A stretch of 64,000 nucleotides of DNA from Leifsonia sp040686855 (lineage in GTDB: Bacteria; Actinomycetota; Actinomycetes; Actinomycetales; Microbacteriaceae), in the NCBI RefSeq assembly GCF_040686855.1, contig NZ_JBFBOG010000002.1, positions 1-64,000 of the forward strand, in the 5' to 3' direction. Every line of letters begins with the position of its first letter. Position 1 is the first letter of the stretch. Made by a program: the position numbers and the translations under genes. This document shows positions 33,241 to 41,815 of this stretch, piece after piece. The notes beneath the pieces were generated by a model. The model saw only the letters and a list, made by a program, of their open reading frames with translations. It did no database searches and was not told the origin of the DNA.

Positions 33241-34839
33241 ATGCATGTAATGGTTGACCTTCCTCCCGCATCCCTGTCCGACCAGCCCGAGCCCGTCGTC
33301 GTCACGAGCGACCCCGGCATCGGCGTGCGCCGGTTCGTCCGCGATGACATCGTGCTCCGGAAGGGCCTGTACACCCTGGTCAGCGGGCCGTTCACGCCGC
33401 GGGAGTCGATGATCGAAGACCTCCTCGCCGTGCGCGACGCCCTCGACGAGGCCGCGCTGGAGTACCTGCTCGTCCGCGACGACGACAACCGGCTGATCGT
33501 CGCGCTCGACCGCCGCACCCGCAAGCAGACCGCCGCCGCCCTCGCCGAGGCGTTCGCCGACGAGCCGTTCTACGCGCGCAGCATAGACCCCGAGAAGGGC
33601 ACCGACGACGGCGATCTGCTCATCGCCGACGGCCGCCTTTCGCGCCGCAAGGCCGACATCCTGCGCATCTACCGGCCGCGGCTGGAGCCGATCGGCCGCC
33701 TCCGCTACGGCGCCGACACCGCGTTCCAGCTCGAGTTCTGGAAGTTCGGCGACGACGAGATCACGGCGCCCTGCCCGAACGCGCTGATGCGTCCGCGCCT
33801 GCCGCGCAGCGAGGCCGTCGAGGCCGAGGTCGAGCTGTACGGACGCCGCTGGCGGACCCTCCAGCACATGTTCGACCCGCTCTCGAGCGACGTCTCCTTC
33901 GAGGTCGACATCGTGTTCTCGTGGGTCGACGGCTCCGACACCGAGTTCCAGCGCCGGCGCGCCGCCCAGATGGCGTCGTACGTCGTCGGCGAAGGCGACG
34001 ACAACGAGGCCCGCTACCGGCAGATCGACGAGCTGAAGTACGCGCTCCGCAGCGTCCACATGTTCGCTCCCTGGATCCGCAACATCTACATCGCGACCGA
34101 CTCCCCCGTGCCGCCGTGGCTGGATGCGGAGCACCCGCGCATCCACATCATGCGGAGCGAGGACTTCTTCTCCGACCAGTCCGGCCTGCCGACGCACAAC
34201 TCGCACGCCGTCGAGAGCCAGCTGCACCACATCCCGGGGCTGTCGGAGCACTTCCTGTACTCCAACGACGACATGTTCATCGGGCGCCCGCTGTCACCCG
34301 ACGTGTTCTTCTCGCCGGGCGGCGTCACCAAGTTCGTGGAGGCGGGCACGCGCATCGGCCTCGGCGAGACCGACCCGGCGCGCAGCGGGTTCGAGAACGC
34401 GGCGCGTGTCAACCGCCGCCTGCTGTGGGAGCGGTTCGGCGCGGTCACGACGCGGCACCTGGAGCACTGCGCGGCGCCGCTGCGGATCAGCGTGCTGCGC
34501 GAGATGGAGCGGGAGTTCCCCGAGGACTTCCGCCGGACCGCGACGAGCCCCTTCCGCTCGGCGACGGACATCTCGGTGACGAACTCGCTGTACCACTACT
34601 ACGCGCTGATGACCGGCCGCGCGGTGACGCAGACGCAGGCGAAGGTGCTCTACATCGAGACGACGCTGCGCCAGGCGCCCGACATGATGCGCCGCCTCCT
34701 CAAGAAGCGCGACCAGGACATGTTCTGCCTCAACGACGGCTCCAAGCCCGAGATCGACCCCGCCGAGCGCACCCAGATCGTGACCGACTTCCTCGAGCGC
34801 TACTTCCCGTTCCCCGCCCCCTGGGAACGCCCCGCCTGA
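33241..34839 (+). CDS. Stealth-family sugar-phosphate transferase
   Basis: This 532-residue protein has the Stealth conserved regions: FEVDIVFSWVDGSD (residues ~220-233), RYRQIDELKYALRSVHMFAP with WIRNIYIATD (CR2), and EHFLYSNDDMFIGRPL with the catalytic-type DD (CR3), followed by the LYHYYALMTGRA region. Characterised members transfer sugar-1-phosphate units in capsule or cell-wall polysaccharide (for example SacB, CpsY, GNPTAB). The N-terminal ~215 residues are a separate conserved region of unknown role. The start is ATG 33241 (ATG 33250 also possible). No Shine-Dalgarno sequence is present, and TATGCG (33225) or TAGAGT (33234) could be a -10 box giving a near-leaderless mRNA. Unit G hairpin follows the stop. 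Confidence 0.88.
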   Translation: MHVMVDLPPASLSDQPEPVVVTSDPGIGVRRFVRDDIVLRKGLYTLVSGPFTPRESMIEDLLAVRDALDEAALEYLLVRDDDNRLIVALDRRTRKQTAAALAEAFADEPFYARSIDPEKGTDDGDLLIADGRLSRRKADILRIYRPRLEPIGRLRYGADTAFQLEFWKFGDDEITAPCPNALMRPRLPRSEAVEAEVELYGRRWRTLQHMFDPLSSDVSFEVDIVFSWVDGSDTEFQRRRAAQMASYVVGEGDDNEARYRQIDELKYALRSVHMFAPWIRNIYIATDSPVPPWLDAEHPRIHIMRSEDFFSDQSGLPTHNSHAVESQLHHIPGLSEHFLYSNDDMFIGRPLSPDVFFSPGGVTKFVEAGTRIGLGETDPARSGFENAARVNRRLLWERFGAVTTRHLEHCAAPLRISVLREMEREFPEDFRRTATSPFRSATDISVTNSLYHYYALMTGRAVTQTQAKVLYIETTLRQAPDMMRRLLKKRDQDMFCLNDGSKPEIDPAERTQIVTDFLERYFPFPAPWERPA

Positions 34840-34850
34840 ACCCGCCCAAC

Positions 34851-34926
34851 CCCCCACCGTCGAGTACACAAAGATTGCACGCGACACGCCGCATGAGCGT
34901 GCAGTCTCTGCGGACTCGATGGGGGG
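34851..34926. repeat. Imperfect long hairpin, unit G (copy of unit F), likely bidirectional terminator
   Basis: Arms 34851-34882 and 34897-34926 pair imperfectly (several mismatches and wobbles) around the 14-nt loop GACACGCCGCATGA. Arm sequence (CGAGTACAC-AAGA-TGCACGC) and loop match unit F at 15534-15599. Like F, it occupies the gap between convergent genes (stealth and phosphodiesterase). Confidence 0.8.
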
Positions 34927-34932
34927 CGTCCG

Positions 34933-35856
34933 TCAGGCGAGGATGCTGATCGGCTCCGTCGGGGCCTCGCGGCGGGCGGCCGGCGGGATGCGGATGCCGT
35001 CGGCGGCCAGGCGGCGCGCCGACTCCTCCGCGTCGATGTAGTCGAGCGCCGGGTACTGGCCGAGCGGCACGACCGAGTGCAGCACCGTGTTCGGGTAGAC
35101 GTGGACGAGGTTGAACGCCGCGGCACCGTCGCGGCCGCGGGTCCCTCCGACGGGCACGTTGAGGTCCTGCGTGTAGCAGCTGGCCGACGCGACCGAGACC
35201 GGGATGCCCGCGAACATCGCCGTCGACGAGTAGTGCAGGTGCCCGGCGAGGATGCTGCGCACGTCGCTGCCCTCGAGCACTTCGCGCAGCTGTGACTGGT
35301 CGCGCAGCTCCACCGACACCGCGAGGTCGAGCACGCTCGGGATGGGCGGGTGGTGCATCGCGAGGATGGTTCCCTCCGGGGCGGCCGTCGCGAGCTCCGC
35401 CGCCAGCCAGTCGAGCTGCGACTCGCTCACGTCGCCGTAGTGGTGACCGGGAACGGTGGAGTCGAGCACGATGATCCGCAGGCCGCCGACCCAGTACACG
35501 TCGTCGACCGGCGAGACGTCGGGCAGCTCATCGCGCAGGCCCTCGCGGAACGCCGCCCGCTCGTCGTGGTTGCCCATCACCCAGATGACGCGGGCGCCCA
35601 TCCGCTCCGCCGCAGGATCGACGAGTGCGCGGATGCGCTGGTACGCGTCGGGCTGGCCGCGGTCGGCCAGATCGCCCGTGAACACGATCGCCTCCGGTCG
35701 CCCGCCAGACGCCTCCACCTCGTCGAGCAGGGCCCGCAGGTGCTGCTCGCTGTCGACGCTGCCGTAGAGGCGTTCGCCACCCGCGAGCAGGTGGGTGTCA
35801 CTGATGTGCAGAAGGAAGTGGTCCGGCCGCGGGTACTCCGCGATTCGCGTCTTCAC
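34933..35856 (-). CDS. Metallophosphoesterase, CpdA-like cyclic nucleotide phosphodiesterase
   Basis: This 307-residue calcineurin-like phosphoesterase has dimetal motifs LLHISDTHLL (D-x-H), VFTGDLADRG (GD), WVMGNHDERAAF (GNHD), LAMHHPPI and LAGHLHYSS (GHxH). These match the class III cyclic-AMP phosphodiesterase group. Start GTG 35856 overlaps the beta-mannosidase stop (GTGA), making it the second gene of that transcript. An upstream reading to 35937 would overlap the mannosidase deeply and is not used. It is cytoplasmic; possible substrates are cAMP, a sugar phosphate or a nucleotide sugar. Confidence 0.85.
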   Translation of the reverse strand: MKTRIAEYPRPDHFLLHISDTHLLAGGERLYGSVDSEQHLRALLDEVEASGGRPEAIVFTGDLADRGQPDAYQRIRALVDPAAERMGARVIWVMGNHDERAAFREGLRDELPDVSPVDDVYWVGGLRIIVLDSTVPGHHYGDVSESQLDWLAAELATAAPEGTILAMHHPPIPSVLDLAVSVELRDQSQLREVLEGSDVRSILAGHLHYSSTAMFAGIPVSVASASCYTQDLNVPVGGTRGRDGAAAFNLVHVYPNTVLHSVVPLGQYPALDYIDAEESARRLAADGIRIPPAARREAPTEPISILA

Positions 35857-38462
35857 GGTGCTATCACACCACCTGGATCTGAACGCGTCGTGAACGGATG
35901 CGGTGTGCCGCCTGGATCGGCGGGCGCCGCGTTCCACGCCTCCACGAGCACCGGGATGCCCGCTGACGCCGCGAGCCGACGCGTCTCCCCCGGCAGCAGC
36001 GGCCGTGGGTCGCCGCCGACCGAGAGGATGCCGGGCTCGCCGGCGGGCCGCGCATCCACGACTCGCAGGGTGAGCGCCGCGACCGCCCCGGTGTTGCGGA
36101 CGAACACCGTCCCGTCGTCCTCGCGAGTCGTCTCGAGAGTGGGCGCGGGCACGTCGAACAGGGCGGCGAAGTCGGACGTCGCCGTCGCGATCATCCGTTC
36201 GAGGTCGATCACAGCGTCAGCATGCCGCCATTCGGCCTCCCAGAGATAGACCCCGTTCAGGGCGCTGATCGGCACCTCCAGGCTCCCGACCGGGATCGGC
36301 TCGCCGACGGACGGCGCGACGACCACGCGCTCGGCCAGCACCGTCCCGTCGAGCGAGCGAGCGCGCAGTGCGACACTCGATCCCGCCTCGACCGGGTCCT
36401 CCGCCCACAGCCACGCCTCGACGGACGCGATCGGTTCGCCGGCCCAGACCGCTCGCGACACCTTCAGCGTCACGCGGCGCCGCTCGAACGCGCGCGCCAC
36501 GGCGAAGAACGCCGGCTTCGGGTCGCCGCGGAAGTCGACCGCCGCCGTGCACCACGCGTTCGGGAAGCTCTCGTTCAGCTGCCACGGCAGCACCATGCTG
36601 CAGCGCGGCGCGCGCCGCCGGTCCGCCTCGACCGCGTACTGCAGTCCGGTCGCCTGCAGCAGCTGGGAGGCGCGGTTCAGCGTCTCGAGCGTGTCGGGGC
36701 GACCGCCGAACAGCTGCACCACCTGGTCGGCGTTGTTCCACCACTCGCCCAGGTGCCGGTAGACCGGGTTGGTGCGGTCGGCGGGCCAGCGGTCGTCCTC
36801 GGGGACGAGCGCTTCCAGCGATCGCAGGTTCGTCATCCCCTCGACGCCGAACTCGGTGTGGGCCAGGCTCGTTCCCGCGTTCGAGAGCGTGTGCTGGCCG
36901 ACCAATCCCTGGTGCTCCCACGGCCCGTGCACGTCGTGCTGGCCGTCGGGGTCGGCGTGGATGCGGTCGAGCCGGTTGTGGAACTCGGGTCCCGTCGGCG
37001 AGGTCGGCAGCCAGCCGCGGTCCGGGTCGAGGCACGCGACGGTCTCGGACAGCGCGGCGAGCACCGGCGAGCGGTCGTCCGAGAGCGGGACCCCGCCCTC
37101 GTCGAGCTCGTTCCCGCCGCCCCACAGCAGCAGCGACGGATGGTGCACGCGCGTCGGGATCAGCGCCTCGGCCTCAGCCCGCATCAGCGCGACGAACCCG
37201 GGGTCGGTGCTCGGCGCGCTCTGCATCCCGGAACTGGACTGCGAGAACTCCTGCCAGACCAGCAGGCCGAGGCGGTCGCAGCTGGCGTAGAAGTGCTCCG
37301 TCTCGATCAGCCCGCCGCCCCACACCCGGATCAGGCGGGCGCCGGACGCGGCGGCGAGACCGAGCAGGTGCTCGACCTTCGCCTCGTCGATCGAGCCGAA
37401 GAGGGTGTCGGCCGGGGTCCAGTTCCAGCCGACCAGGTCGACCCGCCGGCCGTTCACGACGGCGGTGTACGGCAGGGCACCGGCCGGAGCACCGGGATTC
37501 GGCACCAGCTCCGCCGTGCGGAGGCCGACCGTGCGGGTGGTCGCGTCGTCGTCGCCGAGCGCGACCCTCACCTCGTAGAGCGGCTGGCCGCCGACCGTGT
37601 TCGGCCACCACAACTCCGGGTCCGGGATGCGCACCTCCGCAGACCCGTCAGCCGCCGCGACGGTCACCTCGGCGACCGCACGCCCCTCCCGCGACACCGT
37701 CACCGTGACGCCGTCAGTATCCGCGCCTCCCACCGGCGCCCCCCACGACACCTCGACGACACCGAGTGGTGACATCTGGTCGCCATTCATACCCGATGGG
37801 AGCATCGACTCACCACTCGACGCCGTGAGGCGGGAGCGGACCACCACATCCCCCAGCAGGGCGCGGGCGAAGCGGACGCGCACGCCCTTCCAGACTCCCT
37901 GGTGACGCAGGCGCGGCGAGAAGTCCCAGCCGTAGCCGAGTCGCGGGGTGTGGACGCGCACGCGCTCGGTGCGGCCCACCTGCGGTTCCGAGGCAGGCGC
38001 GGGGTGCACCCACAGCGCCAGCTTGTGCCGCCCCGCGACCCGTTGCTCCGGCGTCAGCGCGAAGCGGCCACGGTGGTAGAGCCCGTCGACCGAGCCGAGC
38101 CGTTCGCCGTCCCAGTAGACGTCCGCTCCGGGATCGACGCCGTCGAGCTCCAGCACCGCGACGCCCTCCGCGGCCGACGCGTCCAGGTCCACGGCGCGCC
38201 GATAGACCCACGACCGCTCGGCGACCCACTCGGACGCTCGGCTGTTGCGGCCCACCCGCGGGTCGGGCACCTCCCCGGCCCGGTGCAGGTCGTCGATCAC
38301 GGCCCCCGGCACCCGCGCCGGAAGCCAGCCGGGTGCCGCCGCGATCGCCGCGGACGCCTCGGCCACGTTGTTGCCGGCCTCCGGCAGGGGCGCCCCGAGA
38401 TACCACTCGGCGGTGTCGCCGAGTGCTTCGCGGATCGTCCAGCCGTCGCCGTCGAGATGCAT
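35853..38462 (-). CDS. Beta-mannosidase, glycoside hydrolase family 2
   Basis: This 869-residue exo-beta-mannosidase has the GH2 sugar-binding domain at the start (WVYRRAVDL, GVDPGADVYWDGERLG), immunoglobulin-like domain RLGYGWDFSPRLRHQGVWKG and a TIM barrel with RLIRVWGGGLIETEHFY. The acid/base is Glu452 in LLWGGGNELDE and the nucleophile is Glu537 in LAHTEFGVEGM. It is the missing partner of the GH38 enzyme for removing the core beta-mannose of N-glycans. I use ATG 38462; GTG 38477 is an alternative but its GAGGGG lies too close. It is divergent from the Gfo/Idh gene with a LacI-like operator between, and its stop overlaps the phosphodiesterase start. Confidence 0.88.
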   Translation of the reverse strand: MHLDGDGWTIREALGDTAEWYLGAPLPEAGNNVAEASAAIAAAPGWLPARVPGAVIDDLHRAGEVPDPRVGRNSRASEWVAERSWVYRRAVDLDASAAEGVAVLELDGVDPGADVYWDGERLGSVDGLYHRGRFALTPEQRVAGRHKLALWVHPAPASEPQVGRTERVRVHTPRLGYGWDFSPRLRHQGVWKGVRVRFARALLGDVVVRSRLTASSGESMLPSGMNGDQMSPLGVVEVSWGAPVGGADTDGVTVTVSREGRAVAEVTVAAADGSAEVRIPDPELWWPNTVGGQPLYEVRVALGDDDATTRTVGLRTAELVPNPGAPAGALPYTAVVNGRRVDLVGWNWTPADTLFGSIDEAKVEHLLGLAAASGARLIRVWGGGLIETEHFYASCDRLGLLVWQEFSQSSSGMQSAPSTDPGFVALMRAEAEALIPTRVHHPSLLLWGGGNELDEGGVPLSDDRSPVLAALSETVACLDPDRGWLPTSPTGPEFHNRLDRIHADPDGQHDVHGPWEHQGLVGQHTLSNAGTSLAHTEFGVEGMTNLRSLEALVPEDDRWPADRTNPVYRHLGEWWNNADQVVQLFGGRPDTLETLNRASQLLQATGLQYAVEADRRRAPRCSMVLPWQLNESFPNAWCTAAVDFRGDPKPAFFAVARAFERRRVTLKVSRAVWAGEPIASVEAWLWAEDPVEAGSSVALRARSLDGTVLAERVVVAPSVGEPIPVGSLEVPISALNGVYLWEAEWRHADAVIDLERMIATATSDFAALFDVPAPTLETTREDDGTVFVRNTGAVAALTLRVVDARPAGEPGILSVGGDPRPLLPGETRRLAASAGIPVLVEAWNAAPADPGGTPHPFTTRSDPGGVIAP

Positions 38463-38494
38463 CGTCGCGTTGCTCACCCCTCGATCATGTCGGA

Positions 38495-38512
38495 TCTGGG
38501 AACGATTCCAGA
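38495..38512. promoter_or_regulatory. LacI-type operator palindrome, mate of 14549-14566
   Basis: TCTGGGAACGATTCCAGA is an 18-bp near-palindrome in the divergent region between GH2 and Gfo/Idh. It shares the core TGGGAACGATNCCA with the operator of the ROK-GH38 operon, which suggests one regulator for both mannoside units. Confidence 0.65.
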
Positions 38513-38529
38513 AATTCGCGAAGTGGGTC

Positions 38530-38559
38530 TTCCGACTGCTCCGGAGCAGAAGGTACGCT
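38530..38559 (+). promoter_or_regulatory. Possible promoter of the Gfo/Idh gene with palindromic spacer
   Basis: TTCCGA (38530-38535) and TACGCT (38554-38559) lie 18 bp apart. The perfect 14-bp palindrome CTGCTCCGGAGCAG (38536-38549) fills most of the spacer, so it could be an operator. The -35 match is weak, so this is tentative. Confidence 0.35.
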
Positions 38560-38609
38560 TTCGAAGTTCGCGCGCATCGAATCCATCTGGCAAGGAGGCC
38601 TTGACAGGC

Positions 38610-39614
38610 ATGTCCCACCAACTCGCTGTCGCAGCGATCGGCTTCTGGCACGTCCACGCGGGCGACTACGCGCGCAACGTCCAGCAGCACCCCGACACCA
38701 CCCTCGTCGCCGTCTGGGACGACGACGCCGACCGCGGCCGCGCGGCCGCCGAGGAATTCGGCGTGGAGTTCGTCGCCGACCTCGACGAACTGCTCGCGCG
38801 TCCGGAGCTCGACGCCGTCACCATCACCACGGCCACCGACCAGCACCGCGACGTCATCGGCCGCGCCATCGCGGCGGGCAAGCACGTCTTCACCGAGAAG
38901 ATCCTCGCCCCCACCGTGGCCGAGGCGGAGGAACTGGTCGACCTCGCTCGCGAGGCCGGCGTGGCGCTCGTCGTCTCGCTCCCGCGCCTCTACGACGACT
39001 ACACCGTCGCCATCGAGCGGGTGCTCGACGAGGGGACGCTCGGCGAGCTCACCTACTCGCGCGTGCGGCTGGCGCACGACGGCTGGGTCGCCGGCTGGCT
39101 GCCCGAGCAGTTCGCCGATCCGGACGCGGCGATCGGCGGTGCCCTCACCGACCTCGGCTGCCACCCCGCCTACCTCACCCGGCTCTACCATCGGGCCGAA
39201 CCGCTCAGCATCTCGGCGAGCTACGGCAGCGTCACGGGACGCGCGGTCGAGGACAACGCGGTCGTCACGGCCGTCTTCCCCGGCGGTCGTCTCGGCGTCT
39301 TCGAGGCGAGCGTCGTCACCACGCCGGGCGCCTTCACCGTCGAGCTGCGCGGAACGGAGGCGACGCTGACGTTCGGCTTCGGCGGCGAGCGCCTGCTCGC
39401 CAAGGGCGGCGCCTTCGGCGACGACTGGCAGGAGTTGCCCCTCCCGGAGCCGCGCCCGGGCGCCTTCGCGCAGTGGGTGCAGCACATCCACGAAGGCACG
39501 ACTGCCGACGACAACCTGCGCCACGCCGTCGAGCTGACCCGCATGGTCGTCGCCTCCAACGAGTCGGCCGATTCCGGCCGCGTCGTCGAGCTGGCGCCCG
39601 TCGCGGTCGCCTGA
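38610..39614 (+). CDS. Gfo/Idh/MocA-family oxidoreductase
   Basis: This 334-residue NAD(P)-dependent sugar dehydrogenase-like protein has an N-terminal Rossmann domain (AVAAIGFWHVHAGDYARN, VAVWDDDADRG) and the family HVFTEKILAPTVAEAEELVD strand, where EKI replaces the usual EKP. Its second domain includes ALTDLGCHPAYLTRLYHR, carrying the likely catalytic His. AAGGAGG (38592-38598) precedes ATG 38610. It is followed 49 bp later by a second Gfo/Idh gene and is divergent from beta-mannosidase under a shared operator, so a mannose or N-acetylmannosamine derivative is a likely substrate; the exact one is unknown. Confidence 0.85.
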   Translation: MSHQLAVAAIGFWHVHAGDYARNVQQHPDTTLVAVWDDDADRGRAAAEEFGVEFVADLDELLARPELDAVTITTATDQHRDVIGRAIAAGKHVFTEKILAPTVAEAEELVDLAREAGVALVVSLPRLYDDYTVAIERVLDEGTLGELTYSRVRLAHDGWVAGWLPEQFADPDAAIGGALTDLGCHPAYLTRLYHRAEPLSISASYGSVTGRAVEDNAVVTAVFPGGRLGVFEASVVTTPGAFTVELRGTEATLTFGFGGERLLAKGGAFGDDWQELPLPEPRPGAFAQWVQHIHEGTTADDNLRHAVELTRMVVASNESADSGRVVELAPVAVA

Positions 39615-39663
39615 CACCCCTTCCCCTTTCCCCACCCACTTCCCTCTGAGGAGCACGTTCACC

Positions 39664-40698
39664 ATGCCCAGCAACACGGTCCGCATCGGCCTCATCGGAG
39701 CCGGCGGCATCGCCGGAGCCCACGTCGCCGGCTACCTGCGCAATCCCGAGATGGTCACCTTCGCCGCCGTCGCCGACCCCGTCCGTGAGTCGGCGGAGAG
39801 CCGCGCGGGCGACTCCGGCGCCGCGATCTACGCCGACTACGCCACCATGCTCGCGGAGGCCGACATCGACGCGGTCGACATCTGCCTGCCCCACCACCTG
39901 CACAAGGACGCGATCGTCGCCGCCGCCCGCGCCGGCAAGCACATCCTGTGCGAGAAGCCGCTCTGCCTGACCCCGGAGGAGGCCGCCGAGGTGGACGCCG
40001 CGGTCGCCGAGGCCGGCGTCACCCTGATGTGCGCCCACAACCAGCTGTTCCTGCCCGCGGTCGCCAAAGCCAAGGAGCTCATCGACGCCGGCGCGCTCGG
40101 CCGGGTCTACGAGGTCCGCACGACCGACAGCTTCTTCAACGACTTCGACCCGTCGAACATGGGATGGCGCGCTCACGCCTCCACGAGCGGCGGCGGCGAG
40201 TTGATCGACACCGGCTACCACCCCACCTACCTGCTGCTGCACCTGGCCGGCGGCTCTCCGGTCGAGGTCACGGCGATGCTCGCGACCCACCGCCTGTCGT
40301 TCATGGAGGGCGAGGACTCCGCGCAGGTGCTCGTGCGTTTCGACAACGGCGTGATCGGCAGCCTCGTGACGAGCTGGGCGTACCAGCCGGCGGACGGCAC
40401 CGAGAAGTTCTCGGTGGTGGGAGAGTCGGGGAGCCTGACGAGTGACGGCACCTCGCTTACGTTCCGCGGTCGCGGCGACGACGCGCCGACCGTCTTCGAG
40501 CTGGAGCCGGTGCATGAGTTCGGCGAGGAGATCGCCCACTTCGCGCGGAGCATCCTGGACGGGACGCGGCCCCTGCACACGCAGAAGGAGGGCATCGAGG
40601 TGCTGGGCATCATCCTCGCCGCGTACGAGTCGGCGGAGCACCGGACGATCGCTCCGGTCCGCTCCGTGCGCGAGCTCGTGACCACGACGGGAGATTGA
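39664..40698 (+). CDS. Gfo/Idh/MocA-family oxidoreductase
   Basis: This 344-residue dehydrogenase has the canonical Rossmann start IGLIGAGGIAGAHVAGYL, VADPVRES, the cofactor motif HILCEKPLCLTPEEA, and C-terminal LIDTGYHPTYLLLHL carrying the proposed catalytic His. It follows the previous Gfo/Idh gene by 49 bp with AGGAGC ahead of ATG 39664. Two such enzymes in tandem often interconvert a sugar and its 3-keto form or epimerise it. It could supply the oxidised sugar acid needed by the OtnK/OtnC pair upstream, but that is inference. Confidence 0.87.
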   Translation: MPSNTVRIGLIGAGGIAGAHVAGYLRNPEMVTFAAVADPVRESAESRAGDSGAAIYADYATMLAEADIDAVDICLPHHLHKDAIVAAARAGKHILCEKPLCLTPEEAAEVDAAVAEAGVTLMCAHNQLFLPAVAKAKELIDAGALGRVYEVRTTDSFFNDFDPSNMGWRAHASTSGGGELIDTGYHPTYLLLHLAGGSPVEVTAMLATHRLSFMEGEDSAQVLVRFDNGVIGSLVTSWAYQPADGTEKFSVVGESGSLTSDGTSLTFRGRGDDAPTVFELEPVHEFGEEIAHFARSILDGTRPLHTQKEGIEVLGIILAAYESAEHRTIAPVRSVRELVTTTGD

Positions 40699-40762
40699 CA
40701 CCGGAGGGGCGTCTTGCCTGACGCGGAGATCGGGGGTATATCCAGCGGGCCTGCGCCGGAGT

Positions 40763-40768
40763 TACAGT
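40763..40768 (+). promoter_or_regulatory. -10 box for a leaderless small gene
   Basis: TACAGT ends 6 nt before ATG 40775, which would put the transcript start at the initiation codon. No clear -35 hexamer is seen at the proper distance. Confidence 0.45.
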
Positions 40769-40774
40769 TCGCAC

Positions 40775-41020
40775 ATGAGCATGCAGCGGACGGGGGCCCG
40801 CAGCGCACCGGAGCCCCACCGTCAAGATGATTTCGTCGCGGTCCCGTACCTGCGCCAGGGCCAGCTCATCTCCTTGATCCGGTGGAATCTGGTCAACGGG
40901 GAGTGGAAGTACACCACCATCCTCGCCGAGTACCTGCATCGCGACGAAGGCTCGTGGTACCTCGTCATCAACGGCAACCGTGCCCGACTCGACCGATCGG
41001 AGTGGGCGATCTTCAACTGA
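40775..41020 (+). CDS. Small hypothetical protein, 81 residues
   Basis: I do not recognise this soluble protein. It has a hydrophilic N-terminus and a beta-rich core (FVAVPYLRQGQLISLIRWNL, WKYTTILAEYLHRDEGSWYL) ending RSEWAIFN. The run of alternating hydrophobic and aromatic residues suggests a small beta-barrel or SH3-like domain. The gene has its own likely leaderless promoter and lies 76 bp after the second Gfo/Idh gene. The membrane-protein gene follows 31 bp downstream. Confidence 0.55.
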   Translation: MSMQRTGARSAPEPHRQDDFVAVPYLRQGQLISLIRWNLVNGEWKYTTILAEYLHRDEGSWYLVINGNRARLDRSEWAIFN

Positions 41021-41051
41021 GGTCGCCCACTCTCTGGGTACTCTGCGGAAT

Positions 41052-41747
41052 GTGACCCAGACCGAGAAACGAGAGCGGACGGCCGAGCCGGAGCATCGCT
41101 GGCCCGCCGTGATCGCCACCCTGATCGCCCTCGCCGCCTACGCCTTCCTGCCGAGCGTCGTGCCGGCGATCGAGCGGTACGCGGTGGTCGGCATCTGCCT
41201 GCTCATGGTGATCGCCCTGGTGATCTACAACCCGCACCACCTGACGCGGGAGTCGGCCTGGTCGCGACGGGCGGAGATCGCGCTGGCGATCTTCATCCTC
41301 GTCGCCAACCAGATCGCCCTCGGCGAGACGATCGTCCGGCTGCTCAACAAGCACGGGAACGGGTACGAGCTGCTGCTGGCATCACTGCAGGTATGGCTCA
41401 CGAACGTGATCGCGTTCGCCCTCATGTACTGGGTGCTGGACCGCGGCGGTCCCGTCGCGCGGGCCATGGTCCCGCGGCCGAAGCTGGAGCTGGCCGACTT
41501 CCGCTTCCCGCAGGACGAGGACCACGACGCCGTCGACGAGGTCGCCCGCGGGTCGAGCAAGAAGGCCGACTGGGTGCCGAACTACATCGACTACTTCTAC
41601 TTCTCCCTGTCCAACTCGATGGCCTTCAGCCCGACGGACACCATGCCCCTCACGCATCGCGCGAAGCTGCTCATGGCCCTGGAGTCGTTCGCCGGGTTCG
41701 TGCTCCTCGCGCTGGTCATCGCGCGGGCGGTGTCCCTCATCGGCTGA
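41052..41747 (+). CDS. Multi-pass membrane protein, DUF1345-like
   Basis: This 231-residue inner-membrane protein has about five or six helices, including AVIATLIALAAYAFLPSVVP, AVVGICLLMVIALVIY and LLMALESFAGFVLLALVIAR. Between the last two lies FYFSLSNSMAFSPTDTMPLT, a pore-like segment reminiscent of DUF1345 and channel families, but I am unsure of the family. I start at GTG 41052: TACTCT (41039-41044) lies 7 nt upstream, consistent with a leaderless mRNA. A longer reading from 40980 would overlap the previous gene. Confidence 0.65.
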   Translation: MTQTEKRERTAEPEHRWPAVIATLIALAAYAFLPSVVPAIERYAVVGICLLMVIALVIYNPHHLTRESAWSRRAEIALAIFILVANQIALGETIVRLLNKHGNGYELLLASLQVWLTNVIAFALMYWVLDRGGPVARAMVPRPKLELADFRFPQDEDHDAVDEVARGSSKKADWVPNYIDYFYFSLSNSMAFSPTDTMPLTHRAKLLMALESFAGFVLLALVIARAVSLIG

Positions 41748-41815
41748 CCTTTTTCGCGTCATGCTCTGCCGCCGACCTCGTTAGAGAGAGTAGGAAGAGG
41801 CGAAGGGATCGGCGG

